Positions 8,185-15,467 of a stretch of 42,947 bases of DNA are shown piece by piece. Numbering within the stretch: position 1 is the stretch's first letter; each line of letters starts with the position of its first letter. A program made the translations under genes and the position numbers. The notes beneath the pieces are model-generated. The model searched no databases, had not been told where the DNA came from, and saw only the letters and a list, made by a program, of their open reading frames with translations. Source of the DNA: Clostridium sp. 'White wine YQ' (GTDB lineage Bacteria > Bacillota > Clostridia > Clostridiales > Clostridiaceae); contig NZ_JAQYUU010000008.1 in the NCBI RefSeq assembly GCF_028728205.1, forward strand, positions 1 to 42,947. Direction: 5' to 3'.

Positions 8185-8748
8185 TTATTTTTCACTTAAG
8201 CTTATATCATCTACTATTCTTTCTGCAAGTTTTCTATACATATTACTCATATTTATAAATGAGCTTAATAGTAACATTTTACTTATATACTCATCTTCTT
8301 TTGGGTCAACATCCCCAGCTGATTTATCAACAGCACTTATAAAATTATTCACATCCTCGTTATATCTTTCTAAGTATTCTGTGTATAATTTTCTTAGAGG
8401 GAATTCTTCTCCTTCACTTAAGGATTTAACAATTGGATTCATAATTTTTTTAATATCATTTATTGATAGACTTCCTTTAAATTGATAAATTAATGATAAG
8501 AGAATTAAATGTTCCTTTGAATATTTTTTGTTTTTTATGGGCATTATTAATTTATCCTTAGCATAGTTGTTTATCATAGTTTTCGTTAAAACCTTCTCTT
8601 CTTCATTTCGAAGAGTTTCTATATATTTAGCTTCAAATAGTTGTATAACTTGATCCATATATAAATCTATTTCTGGTATTTCATCTAAGTTTATTGCATT
8701 TTCTAATGATAGCTTATCTATTAAGCTTTTAATATTTTCAACTTTCAT
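8185..8748 (-). CDS. DUF1836 domain protein
   Basis: A 187-residue soluble protein. The signature IPEIDLYMDQV...LTKTMINNYAKDKLI...KKYSKEHLILLSLIYQFKGSLSI is typical of DUF1836 (residues about 24-105), a family whose N-terminal part resembles MerR-like winged-helix DNA-binding modules. The remaining helical C-terminus has no recognisable motif. The RBS is AGAAGGTGAG. It is monocistronic and convergent with the sigma-54 activator. A regulatory role is likely but target and ligand are unknown. Confidence 0.75.
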   Translation of the reverse strand: MKVENIKSLIDKLSLENAINLDEIPEIDLYMDQVIQLFEAKYIETLRNEEEKVLTKTMINNYAKDKLIMPIKNKKYSKEHLILLSLIYQFKGSLSINDIKKIMNPIVKSLSEGEEFPLRKLYTEYLERYNEDVNNFISAVDKSAGDVDPKEDEYISKMLLLSSFINMSNMYRKLAERIVDDISLSEK

Positions 8749-8874
8749 GTACTCACCTTCTATCGTATAGTTATAATTACTATGTATTAAACTATATATA
8801 TCATAAATTAAATTTGAAATCTACAATTTATGTAAAATAAAAACTAAAAAAAGTAAATTTTTTATAATTTCCAC

Positions 8875-8903
8875 TTGACACATGACCACAATGCTATCAT
8901 AAT
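8875..8903 (+). promoter_or_regulatory. Sigma-A promoter of the hemolysin III gene
   Basis: A perfect TTGACA (8875-8880), a 17-bp spacer and CATAAT (8898-8903). Transcription would start near 8910, giving a leader of about 50 nt. Confidence 0.75.
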
Positions 8904-8919
8904 GTAATTAATACATCAC

Positions 8920-8936
8920 GTAGTTTTAAAAACTAC
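8920..8936 (+). repeat. Inverted repeat in the hemolysin III leader
   Basis: GTAGTTT-TAA-AAACTAC, a 7-bp perfect inverted repeat just after the predicted start point and 10 bp before the Shine-Dalgarno sequence. It could be an operator or a small mRNA hairpin. Confidence 0.5.
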
Positions 8937-8960
8937 TTATCAGAACAAGGAGGCTTCACA

Positions 8961-9608
8961 ATGGAAAAGTACTTTAGAGAACCAATCAACGGATTTACTC
9001 ATCTTTTTGGTGCCGTGGCATCACTTATAGGATTAATATTCATGCTTATAAAAGTTTCTATTAATGGTGCTTCGGCTTTATCTATTACAGCAATCGCTAT
9101 TTTTGGTGCTAGCATGATTCTATTATACTCAGCTTCAGCAACATATCATATGGTAAAAGCTTCTGACAAGGTTATTAGTTTTTTAAGGAAATTAGATCAC
9201 TCTATGATATTTGTACTTATTGCAGGTTCTTATACTCCTTTTTGTCTTATAGCTTTAAATGGAGTTCAAGGTTGGGTGCTTTTTTCAATAATAATGTCTA
9301 TAGCAGTTATTGGAATAATATTTAAAATGATTTGGTTTAATTGTCCTAGATGGTTATCCACTCTAATTTATATTCTTATGGGCTGGATAGCAGTCTTTGC
9401 AATAGTTCCACTTTATTCTGCTATCTCATTAAATGGTGTTCTATTACTTGTCTTAGGCGGTGTTCTCTATACCGTTGGAGGTTTAATATATGCAATAAAA
9501 CCTAAGATACTTACATTTAAATACTTAGGTTTTCATGAAATATTCCACATATTCATTTTATTAGGTACATTAGCTCACTTCTTTTGTATTTTTAAATATG
9601 TAATTTAA
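8961..9608 (+). CDS. Hemolysin III / PAQR family membrane protein
   Basis: A 215-residue integral membrane protein with about seven hydrophobic segments. Conserved PAQR/HlyIII residues are visible: S-x-x-YH (H63), KLDHSMIF (D79, H80), AGSYTPF, and the C-terminal HEIFH pair (H192, H196), expected to bind zinc. The family is named for a Bacillus cereus hemolysin but most members are probably membrane hydrolases or sensors, so toxin activity should not be assumed. The RBS is AAGGAGG, behind a near-consensus promoter. It is convergent with the agr cluster. Confidence 0.9.
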   Translation: MEKYFREPINGFTHLFGAVASLIGLIFMLIKVSINGASALSITAIAIFGASMILLYSASATYHMVKASDKVISFLRKLDHSMIFVLIAGSYTPFCLIALNGVQGWVLFSIIMSIAVIGIIFKMIWFNCPRWLSTLIYILMGWIAVFAIVPLYSAISLNGVLLLVLGGVLYTVGGLIYAIKPKILTFKYLGFHEIFHIFILLGTLAHFFCIFKYVI

Positions 9609-9623
9609 TATACTTATTTATAA

Positions 9624-9654
9624 AGGAGATTCTTATAATTATTAAGATTCTCCT
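9624..9654 (-). terminator. Bidirectional hairpin at the end of agrB
   Basis: AGGAGA-x-TCTTA pairs with TAAGA-x-TCTCCT, about 11 bp with one mismatch. It overlaps the last codons and stop of agrB and lies just after the convergent hemolysin III stop. It is followed by T-rich sequence on the plus side and TTTATAAAT on the minus side. Confidence 0.55.
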
Positions 9655-10214
9655 AAATTTATGTCTTTTTTCTTATTAAACATTAGTAGCGCTTGAAATA
9701 ATATTACCCATACTATTAAAGTTGATATGCAAGTATACTTAAATAGAATTATAGAAACTAAATATTGCAACACAATAATAAAAATTCCTACTCTTCTATT
9801 TCTATTAATTAGTTCAATCTTTGTTAACATCATTTTAGGATTAACTATAGGTGCTTGATTCCATATGCAAAATATTGATACTCCTCCAAGTAGAACCACT
9901 GAAGTAAAATTCAATCTAATATTATTTTCCAAATAAATTATACTTCCTATAGTGACCAGAGTAGATATAAAGCATTTTACTTGATTATCTTCATGGTATC
10001 CGCCTATAAAAGGCTTACTTAAAGACATTAACCCAATCGCTAATAACCCCTGTACCGGGTAACCAATAGTACAAAATACAATTATAGTTCCAATAAACTT
10101 TGCAACTTCAAATATAATAACTCGCAAAGCATACTCAACTTCCTGCTCTTGCTCCTCATTATATTCATTTGATTTTGCAATTATTTTAGAGAATGCTTTT
10201 ATAAATCTTCTCAA
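9642..10214 (-). CDS. agrB: AgrB-type autoinducer prepeptide protease
   Basis: A 190-residue integral membrane cysteine endopeptidase that cuts the AgrD prepeptide and helps form the cyclic signal. The catalytic pair is visible: H74 in GGYHEDN and C81, with the H-x6-C spacing of staphylococcal AgrB H77/C84. Five to six hydrophobic segments fit the family. It is the last gene of an agrD-agrC-agrB cluster, 22 bp after agrC. Gene order differs from the usual agrBDCA, and no agrA is present. Confidence 0.93.
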   Translation of the reverse strand: MRRFIKAFSKIIAKSNEYNEEQEQEVEYALRVIIFEVAKFIGTIIVFCTIGYPVQGLLAIGLMSLSKPFIGGYHEDNQVKCFISTLVTIGSIIYLENNIRLNFTSVVLLGGVSIFCIWNQAPIVNPKMMLTKIELINRNRRVGIFIIVLQYLVSIILFKYTCISTLIVWVILFQALLMFNKKKDINLGES

Positions 10215-10236
10215 TATTCTCCCTCCAAAAACTTAT

Positions 10237-11508
10237 TCAACATCTTTTGTAAGGTATTTTAATTGAAAATTCTGTCCAACTCTTAGTACTTCTTAGAGCT
10301 AATTCTCCTCCTGCTTTATTAATAACATCTCTGACAATACTTAAGCCATATCCTCGCTCTCCATCTATATCACTCTTCGTACTAAATCCAGCTTTAAATA
10401 TCTTTTCCCTATTTTCTTTAGGAATTTCAGGACCATTATTTTCTATGTTTACTATAATTCCATCGTAACTATTATAGCTGTTATACTTTATCGTTGCATT
10501 TTGTATATTTACAAGAACATCAATAGCATTGTTTACAATGTTTGATAATAACTTTAAAAGTTCACTGTCTGATATAGTTAAATTATCATATTCTGCATTA
10601 TCAAAGGCAACTATATTTATACCTTTTGAAAGTGCATTATTTAATATCGATGTGACCATAGGGTTAGCTTGTACATTAAGATTTATTACTGAAGATGTAT
10701 TTTGATATCTTTCTACTATTCCTTTTAATAATTCTCCCATTCTATCATATCTTCCAAGCTGATATAATCCATATAGACTGCTTATTTCACTGCCATAATC
10801 GTGCTTAATCTTTTTAAGTTCTATAATTTTATCATTTAACTCTGTATTTAGAAGTTCAACTTCCCTTGTATTACTATTGATTTTAGCAAAATAAATTAAG
10901 GAAAAAATAAATGCAATTAACGATATAAAATATAATAGAAACTTAAAAGTGATTCCCATACTTTCTACTGTCCACTCAATGCGAAGAGTATCAATAAAAA
11001 TAAAAGCATAGTCTATAAGTAAAATAACTATTATGGAAATCTTATAAGCTTTTAATGAGATTACAACTTCAAATAAATTCTTTCTATATTTATAAATAAA
11101 TATATAAGAAATAAATGCTGGTATATATATAAATATAATTGTTTCAATATCCTGTGGTATTCCAAGATTTAATTTTGTAAAGAAGTGTTGATAAAAGGTA
11201 ATTAAAAAATATGATAACGTTGTGATTATGGCATAGGCTAACCCAAATCCCCAAAATGCATCACTTACCTTTTTTCTATAGAATATGACTATTAACGCTA
11301 AAACTAAAGTTACCATAATAAAATTTGCTAGCGGAATATTCATTGGAACATATGTAAATATATTAATGATTGCAAATATTAAAGCTACAAGCAAACAGGA
11401 TTTATTTCTTGTATTCTTATTTTCTTTTTCAGCAATATTATTAGATATCCACACAAAAAGAATTGATTGGCAGAAACTATTAAATATATCAAAAACTTTA
11501 TACAACAT
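10237..11508 (-). CDS. agrC: AgrC-like quorum-sensing histidine kinase
   Basis: A 423-residue membrane sensor kinase. Residues 1-210 form about six or seven hydrophobic segments, as in AgrC peptide receptors. A coiled segment leads to the phospho-acceptor H236 in IKHDYGSEISSLYGL, and a GHKL ATPase domain follows with N-box NIVNNAID (323-330) and G-box GERGYGLSIV (383-392). It lies between agrD and agrB. A LytTR response regulator partner would be expected but none is found in the window. The start has only a weak GGGGGAA ribosome binding site. Confidence 0.88.
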   Translation of the reverse strand: MLYKVFDIFNSFCQSILFVWISNNIAEKENKNTRNKSCLLVALIFAIINIFTYVPMNIPLANFIMVTLVLALIVIFYRKKVSDAFWGFGLAYAIITTLSYFLITFYQHFFTKLNLGIPQDIETIIFIYIPAFISYIFIYKYRKNLFEVVISLKAYKISIIVILLIDYAFIFIDTLRIEWTVESMGITFKFLLYFISLIAFIFSLIYFAKINSNTREVELLNTELNDKIIELKKIKHDYGSEISSLYGLYQLGRYDRMGELLKGIVERYQNTSSVINLNVQANPMVTSILNNALSKGINIVAFDNAEYDNLTISDSELLKLLSNIVNNAIDVLVNIQNATIKYNSYNSYDGIIVNIENNGPEIPKENREKIFKAGFSTKSDIDGERGYGLSIVRDVINKAGGELALRSTKSWTEFSIKIPYKRC

Positions 11509-11533
11509 TTTGAATTCCCCCAGTATATTGTTA

Positions 11534-11558
11534 GGGGCTGAAAAGCCCCCTTTTTTTT
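11534..11558. repeat. Hairpin between agrD and agrC
   Basis: GGGGCT-GAAA-AGCCCC (11534-11549) is flanked by a T8 run on the plus-strand side (11551-11558), which overlaps the agrD stop codon. On the coding (minus) strand the A-run comes before the hairpin, so it is not a classical terminator for agrD. It may stabilise the agrD mRNA 3' end or end an antisense transcript. Confidence 0.6.
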
Positions 11559-11688
11559 ATCTTTTGTCTTTCATTGATTCAGGCATTTCTTCTACTGCCA
11601 TACTACTCATTGATGCTGGTCCAAATACTACGATAAGAGCTGCTACTGCAAGGCAAGCTTTTCCAATACCTTTTAGAAATTTTTCCAT
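11557..11688 (-). CDS. agrD: AgrD cyclic autoinducing peptide precursor
   Basis: A 43-residue prepeptide found by reading the short gap upstream of agrC. It has an amphipathic N-terminal helix (about residues 1-22), a core, then an acidic tail (EEMPESMKDKR) with the conserved Glu-x-Pro pattern. Counting back from that proline, as in S. aureus and C. perfringens AgrD, puts the ring-forming residue at -10, here Ser26, and cleavage after Met30. The predicted ring is Ser-Met-Ser-Ser-Met, closed as a lactone instead of a thiolactone. The only cysteine (C12) is in the leader. The RBS is AGAGGTGA. Confidence 0.88.
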   Translation of the reverse strand: MEKFLKGIGKACLAVAALIVVFGPASMSSMAVEEMPESMKDKR

Positions 11689-11730
11689 ACAAATCACCTC
11701 TTATAAATTTATGTAACTTTATCCACTCTT

Positions 11731-11736
11731 ATTATA
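11731..11736 (-). promoter_or_regulatory. -10 candidate for the agrDCB transcript
   Basis: TATAAT on the minus strand, about 43 bp before the agrD start codon. No good -35 lies 17 bp upstream, which could indicate an activator-dependent promoter. No direct repeats of the staphylococcal AgrA type were recognised. Confidence 0.4.
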
Positions 11737-11797
11737 CAATATTTTTCAAAAAAATCTAAATATTTTCTTCGATATATAAATTTTGACTTTTTCCTCC

Positions 11798-11860
11798 AAA
11801 AAAAAATAGAATCAACTAGAAAAATGTCATATTTTATCTCCTAATTGATTCTATTTTTTT
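11798..11860 (-). terminator. Intrinsic terminator after nrdB
   Basis: TAGAATCAA (11807-11815) pairs with TTGATTCTA (11845-11853), extended by an A-run/T-run pairing. The loop is 29 nt. On the minus strand the right arm ends in T residues. It lies 24 bp beyond the nrdB stop. Confidence 0.8.
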
Positions 11861-11883
11861 AATTTTTATTATAACTCTCCACT

Positions 11884-12924
11884 CTATAGATCATCTACCA
11901 AAGTTCCTGCTTTTGCATATGCCGTTGACTTCGCTTCAAAAAAGTCTGTTTTTACTTTATTTGCGTCCGCATAGAAATCTACCCATTCGGCTGGATTTTC
12001 ATTATATCCATCATATAATGGTTTAAATCCTAATGCTGTAACTCTTAAATTTCCTAGATATTTTATATAATCTTCTATTAAACTCTTATTTAACCCAGAA
12101 ATATTGTCTCCAATTACATAATGGCCCCAAGCTATTTCATTTTCGACTCCTGCTCTTACCATGTCTCTTAGTTCTTCGACCATCTCATCATTAAATAATT
12201 GAGGCTCCTCCTTCTGAAGTTCTCTAATTATGCTTCTAAATAGCCATAAATGAGTGTTTTCATCTCTATTTATATATCTTATTTCTTGAGCTGATCCTGG
12301 CATTTTACCATTTCTCTCTAAGTTATAAAAGAACATAAATCCAGAGTAAAAATATACTCCCTCCAAAACATAGTTAGCCATTATTGTCTTTAAAAAATTA
12401 TAATGTGTTGGATTTTCAACAAAATTATTGTATAAATCCCCTATAAATTTATTTCTTTCTAATAATATTTTATCATCTTTCCATTGATATAATATTTCAT
12501 TTCTTTTCTCTGGAGAGCAGATAGAATCTAGCATATATGAATAACTTTGTGAATGCACAGCCTCTTGAAATGCCTGTATAGTTAAGCATAGATTAACTTC
12601 AGATGCTGTAATATAATTATTTATATTTCCTAAATTTGCTGTTTGTATTGAATCCAGAAATATTAAAAATGAAAGAATTTTATCATAAGCAGTTCTTTCT
12701 TCAGGTTTTAATTTTTGATAGTCCTTAAGATCTTGTGCAAGATTAATTTCCTCTGGAATCCAAAAATTATTCATCGCCTGTCTGTACCAATCTGATGCCC
12801 AATTATATTTCATATTATTAAAATCATTTAAATTAGTTGTATTACCATTTATCATTTTCTTTTTTGATACTTCTGTATCGCCATTTTCATTAAACAACGG
12901 CTTTTTTGTTATTAACTTATTCAT
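11884..12924 (-). CDS. nrdB: Ribonucleoside-diphosphate reductase class I, beta subunit
   Basis: A 346-residue ferritin-like subunit that holds the metal site and radical for ribonucleotide reduction. Metal ligands are visible: D91 (FLDSIQ), E121 and H124 (FQEAVHSQSY), the glutamate in VLEGVYFYSG, and E/H in NRDENTHLWLF. Y128, four residues after H124, sits at the radical tyrosine position (Y122 in E. coli), so this is a tyrosyl-radical type and not a tyrosine-lacking class Ic. It follows nrdA with a 9-bp gap and shares its promoter region. No nrdI or nrdH is nearby, which argues against a typical class Ib operon. Confidence 0.95.
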   Translation of the reverse strand: MNKLITKKPLFNENGDTEVSKKKMINGNTTNLNDFNNMKYNWASDWYRQAMNNFWIPEEINLAQDLKDYQKLKPEERTAYDKILSFLIFLDSIQTANLGNINNYITASEVNLCLTIQAFQEAVHSQSYSYMLDSICSPEKRNEILYQWKDDKILLERNKFIGDLYNNFVENPTHYNFLKTIMANYVLEGVYFYSGFMFFYNLERNGKMPGSAQEIRYINRDENTHLWLFRSIIRELQKEEPQLFNDEMVEELRDMVRAGVENEIAWGHYVIGDNISGLNKSLIEDYIKYLGNLRVTALGFKPLYDGYNENPAEWVDFYADANKVKTDFFEAKSTAYAKAGTLVDDL

Positions 12925-12933
12925 AATTTCCTC

Positions 12934-15165
12934 CTAAGCTGAACAGCTTTCACAATCTTCAACTGTTAATGATTTAGAACGTACATAATAAATACTTTTA
13001 ACTCCGCTTTTGCAGGCTTCTATATAAAGATTCATAATTTGCCTCATAGTATAATTAGTGGTTATATATAAATTAAAAGACTGTCCTTGATCTATATGTC
13101 TTTGTCTTACTCCATTCATTTTAACACTCCATGCCTGATCTATATTATATGCAGAAATATAGTACCAATAATTATCCATAGATAAATTAGGGGCTGTTTT
13201 AGGGGTTATGCTTCCTTTCTTCTCCTCAAGCCAGAATCTAGACATTACTGGATCTACACCTTCAGATGTACCAGCAATAGTTGCTGTTGAACCATTTGGT
13301 GCAACAGATATCAAATATCCATTTCTCATTCCATTATGCTTAACTTCTTCTTTAAGTTCATTCCATCTTTGTGAAGTATACTCTCTTAGCTTAAAATAAT
13401 CTCCATTATCCCAATCCGAACCTTCAAAATATGGATAAGAACCTTTCTCTTTTGATATTTTCACACTTGCTTTGATTGCATAATAATTGATATTTTCATA
13501 TACCTTATCTGCAAAATCTCCATGATCATCTGATGTCCACCCTATTTTATTATTTGCAAGCATATGATGATATCCTGAGGTTCCAAGACCTATTGCTCTG
13601 TATCTTTTATTTGTTACTTCTGCAAAAGGAACTGAATAATAATTTAAATCAATAACATTGTCCATGGCTCTTATTTGAGTTTCGACAACATACTCAAGTT
13701 CTTTTTCATTTAATACATCAATGTTTCCTAAAACTAATGAGGATAAGTTGCATACTACAAAATCTCCTGATTTAGTTTTTTCAACAATTATTTTATCTCC
13801 ATTTTCATCGACAATTTCCTCTTGAAGTATTTCCATTGCACTCATGTTTTGCATTATTTCTGTGCATAAGTTAGATGAATATATGATTCCTTTGTGCTTA
13901 TTAGGATTCATTTCATTTACTGTATCTCTGAAAAATGCGAAAGGAGTTCCTGTTTCAGCTGCACTTTTAATAATAAGCCTAATAATATCCTTAACACTCA
14001 TTACCCTTTTCTCTATTCTCTCATCTTCTACACATTCATAATATCTTTTTTCCCATTCTTCACCATAGAAATCTTCTAGTGAATAACCTTTTGCACTTCT
14101 TATCTCATGGGGACACATCATATACCAGTTAGCATCTATATCCTCTTCTGCAAGCTTCCAAAATAGATTTGGATAGCATAACCCTGGGAATACATCATGA
14201 GCCTTCTTTCTATCATCTCCATTATTAGTCTTTATCTGTAAGAATTCTGGAATATCTTTATGCCATGCATCTAACCAAACTGCAACACTTCCATTTCTAA
14301 CTCCAAGCTGATCTACAGCAATAGCTGTGTCATTAAATAGTTTTACCCAAGGTATAACACCACCAGAGGCTCCTTTAAAACCTCTAATTGGTGATCCTAA
14401 GGATCTTATCTTCCCAATGTATATCCCCATTCCGCCACCAAATTTTGAGACTTTTGCAAAGTTATCTAATGATTTATATATTCCCTTTAAAGAATCATCC
14501 ACGGTATCTATAAAGCATGAACTTAATTGATAAAACGGTTTTCTTGCATTAGACATAGTAGGTGTCGCCATAGTTGCCTTCAATGAACTTAAAACATCAT
14601 AAATTCTTTTAGCCCAATACAATCTATTTTCCTTCTTTTCTGGAATTGCTAAATGCATAGCTATTCCCATAAACATCTGTTGTGGTAATTCTAAGGTTTT
14701 TCTATTGAAATCTTGTATTAGGTATCTTTTGGCAAGTAAGCTTATCCCTCCATATGTAAATATAAGGTCTCTTTCTGGCTTCAATTCTTTCTCTAAGATT
14801 TCAATTTCCTCTTTTGTATAATTCTCTAAGATATACTTTCCATATAATCCTTCATTAGTAAGCAACTCTATAAATTCATATAGGTTTTTATATGGATCTT
14901 CTGTTTCTCCTAATGATCTGTTTTCTTTGATTTCATCGTACAACATATATGTAAACAACCTTGCAGCACCTTTTTCCCATTTTGGCTCTTCTGCTGAGGT
15001 TAATTCTAAAAGCACTTGCATAGTTGCTTTAATCCTTTGTTTATCATCCATTTTAGGAGTAATTATCCTCCCTAATGCTTTTGACAGTCTTTCCTCATTA
15101 TAAACTTCTTTTTCACCACTTATGGCTTCTAATGCTATTTTTGTTAAGTTTAATAAATCCTCCAT
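12934..15165 (-). CDS. nrdA: Ribonucleoside-diphosphate reductase class I, alpha subunit
   Basis: A 743-residue catalytic subunit converting ribonucleotides to deoxyribonucleotides. The redox pair is C217 (QLSSCFIDT) and C472 (VCNLSSL); the thiyl-radical triad is N432, C434 and E436 (SNLCTEI); the swinging-arm pair is the C-terminal CESC. The N-terminus lacks a clear ATP-cone motif, so the usual dATP activity switch may be missing. The RBS is GGAGGGG. It is the first gene of nrdA-nrdB and is preceded by two NrdR-like boxes. Confidence 0.96.
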   Translation of the reverse strand: MEDLLNLTKIALEAISGEKEVYNEERLSKALGRIITPKMDDKQRIKATMQVLLELTSAEEPKWEKGAARLFTYMLYDEIKENRSLGETEDPYKNLYEFIELLTNEGLYGKYILENYTKEEIEILEKELKPERDLIFTYGGISLLAKRYLIQDFNRKTLELPQQMFMGIAMHLAIPEKKENRLYWAKRIYDVLSSLKATMATPTMSNARKPFYQLSSCFIDTVDDSLKGIYKSLDNFAKVSKFGGGMGIYIGKIRSLGSPIRGFKGASGGVIPWVKLFNDTAIAVDQLGVRNGSVAVWLDAWHKDIPEFLQIKTNNGDDRKKAHDVFPGLCYPNLFWKLAEEDIDANWYMMCPHEIRSAKGYSLEDFYGEEWEKRYYECVEDERIEKRVMSVKDIIRLIIKSAAETGTPFAFFRDTVNEMNPNKHKGIIYSSNLCTEIMQNMSAMEILQEEIVDENGDKIIVEKTKSGDFVVCNLSSLVLGNIDVLNEKELEYVVETQIRAMDNVIDLNYYSVPFAEVTNKRYRAIGLGTSGYHHMLANNKIGWTSDDHGDFADKVYENINYYAIKASVKISKEKGSYPYFEGSDWDNGDYFKLREYTSQRWNELKEEVKHNGMRNGYLISVAPNGSTATIAGTSEGVDPVMSRFWLEEKKGSITPKTAPNLSMDNYWYYISAYNIDQAWSVKMNGVRQRHIDQGQSFNLYITTNYTMRQIMNLYIEACKSGVKSIYYVRSKSLTVEDCESCSA

Positions 15166-15175
15166 GATATCCCCT

Positions 15176-15191
15176 CCACTAGATATTGTAT
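15176..15191. promoter_or_regulatory. NrdR-like box, proximal
   Basis: CCACTAGATATTGTAT matches the NrdR consensus (ACACwATATwwTGTGT) at 13 of 16 positions. It lies immediately upstream of the nrdA Shine-Dalgarno sequence. Confidence 0.55.
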
Positions 15192-15217
15192 ACCAATGTT
15201 TCCGCCCTTAGTATTTC

Positions 15218-15233
15218 ATACAATATATTGTCT
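15218..15233. promoter_or_regulatory. NrdR-like box, distal
   Basis: ATACAATATATTGTCT matches the NrdR consensus at 14 of 16 positions and has the perfect core ACAATATATTGT. Its centre is 42 bp from the proximal box, four helical turns, which suits cooperative NrdR binding. Confidence 0.65.
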
Positions 15234-15420
15234 ATATAATTATAGTTGCTTAATTTTAAATTGTAAATTTTGATAACATATATTTAAGTCAAATAAACCA
15301 CATTATCTCTTATTATCTTTTGTTTTCCATATAATTTCTTATCAATATTGTTTCTCCCTTAAAACACAATCTTTATTAATATACATTCTCCAAGGAGTCC
15401 TGTCAATTGAAACTTCTCTT

Positions 15421-15457
15421 AAAAATATAAGGATGGACTAGTTAAACTAGTCCATCC
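15421..15457 (-). terminator. Intrinsic terminator after the histidine kinase gene
   Basis: An 11-bp stem GGATGGACTAG/CTAGTCCATCC (15431-15441 and 15447-15457) with a TTAAA loop, followed on the minus strand by TTATATTTTT. Confidence 0.88.
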
Positions 15458-15467
15458 TTATATAAAT

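Larger units (their letters stand above)
15166..15467. other. Gap upstream of nrdA
   Basis: A 302-bp gene-free region between nrdA and the histidine kinase. It contains two NrdR-like boxes near nrdA and the kinase terminator at the far end. The A/T-rich middle (about 15240-15425) shows no ORF or RNA gene that I can support. Confidence 0.6.

Noticed and set aside
8961..9608. Hemolysin III as a toxin regulated by the agr cluster
   Set aside because: The genes are convergent and not co-transcribed, and most PAQR/HlyIII proteins are not toxins. The adjacency alone does not support a virulence module.
12934..15165. Class Ib (nrdE/nrdF) assignment
   Set aside because: No nrdI or nrdH lies nearby, the subunit length fits nrdA better, and motifs do not decide it. 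Class I is firm, the subclass is not.
15240..15425. Possible small RNA gene in the nrdA upstream gap
   Set aside because: No promoter-terminator pair or compact structure was found; the sequence is plain A/T-rich spacer.
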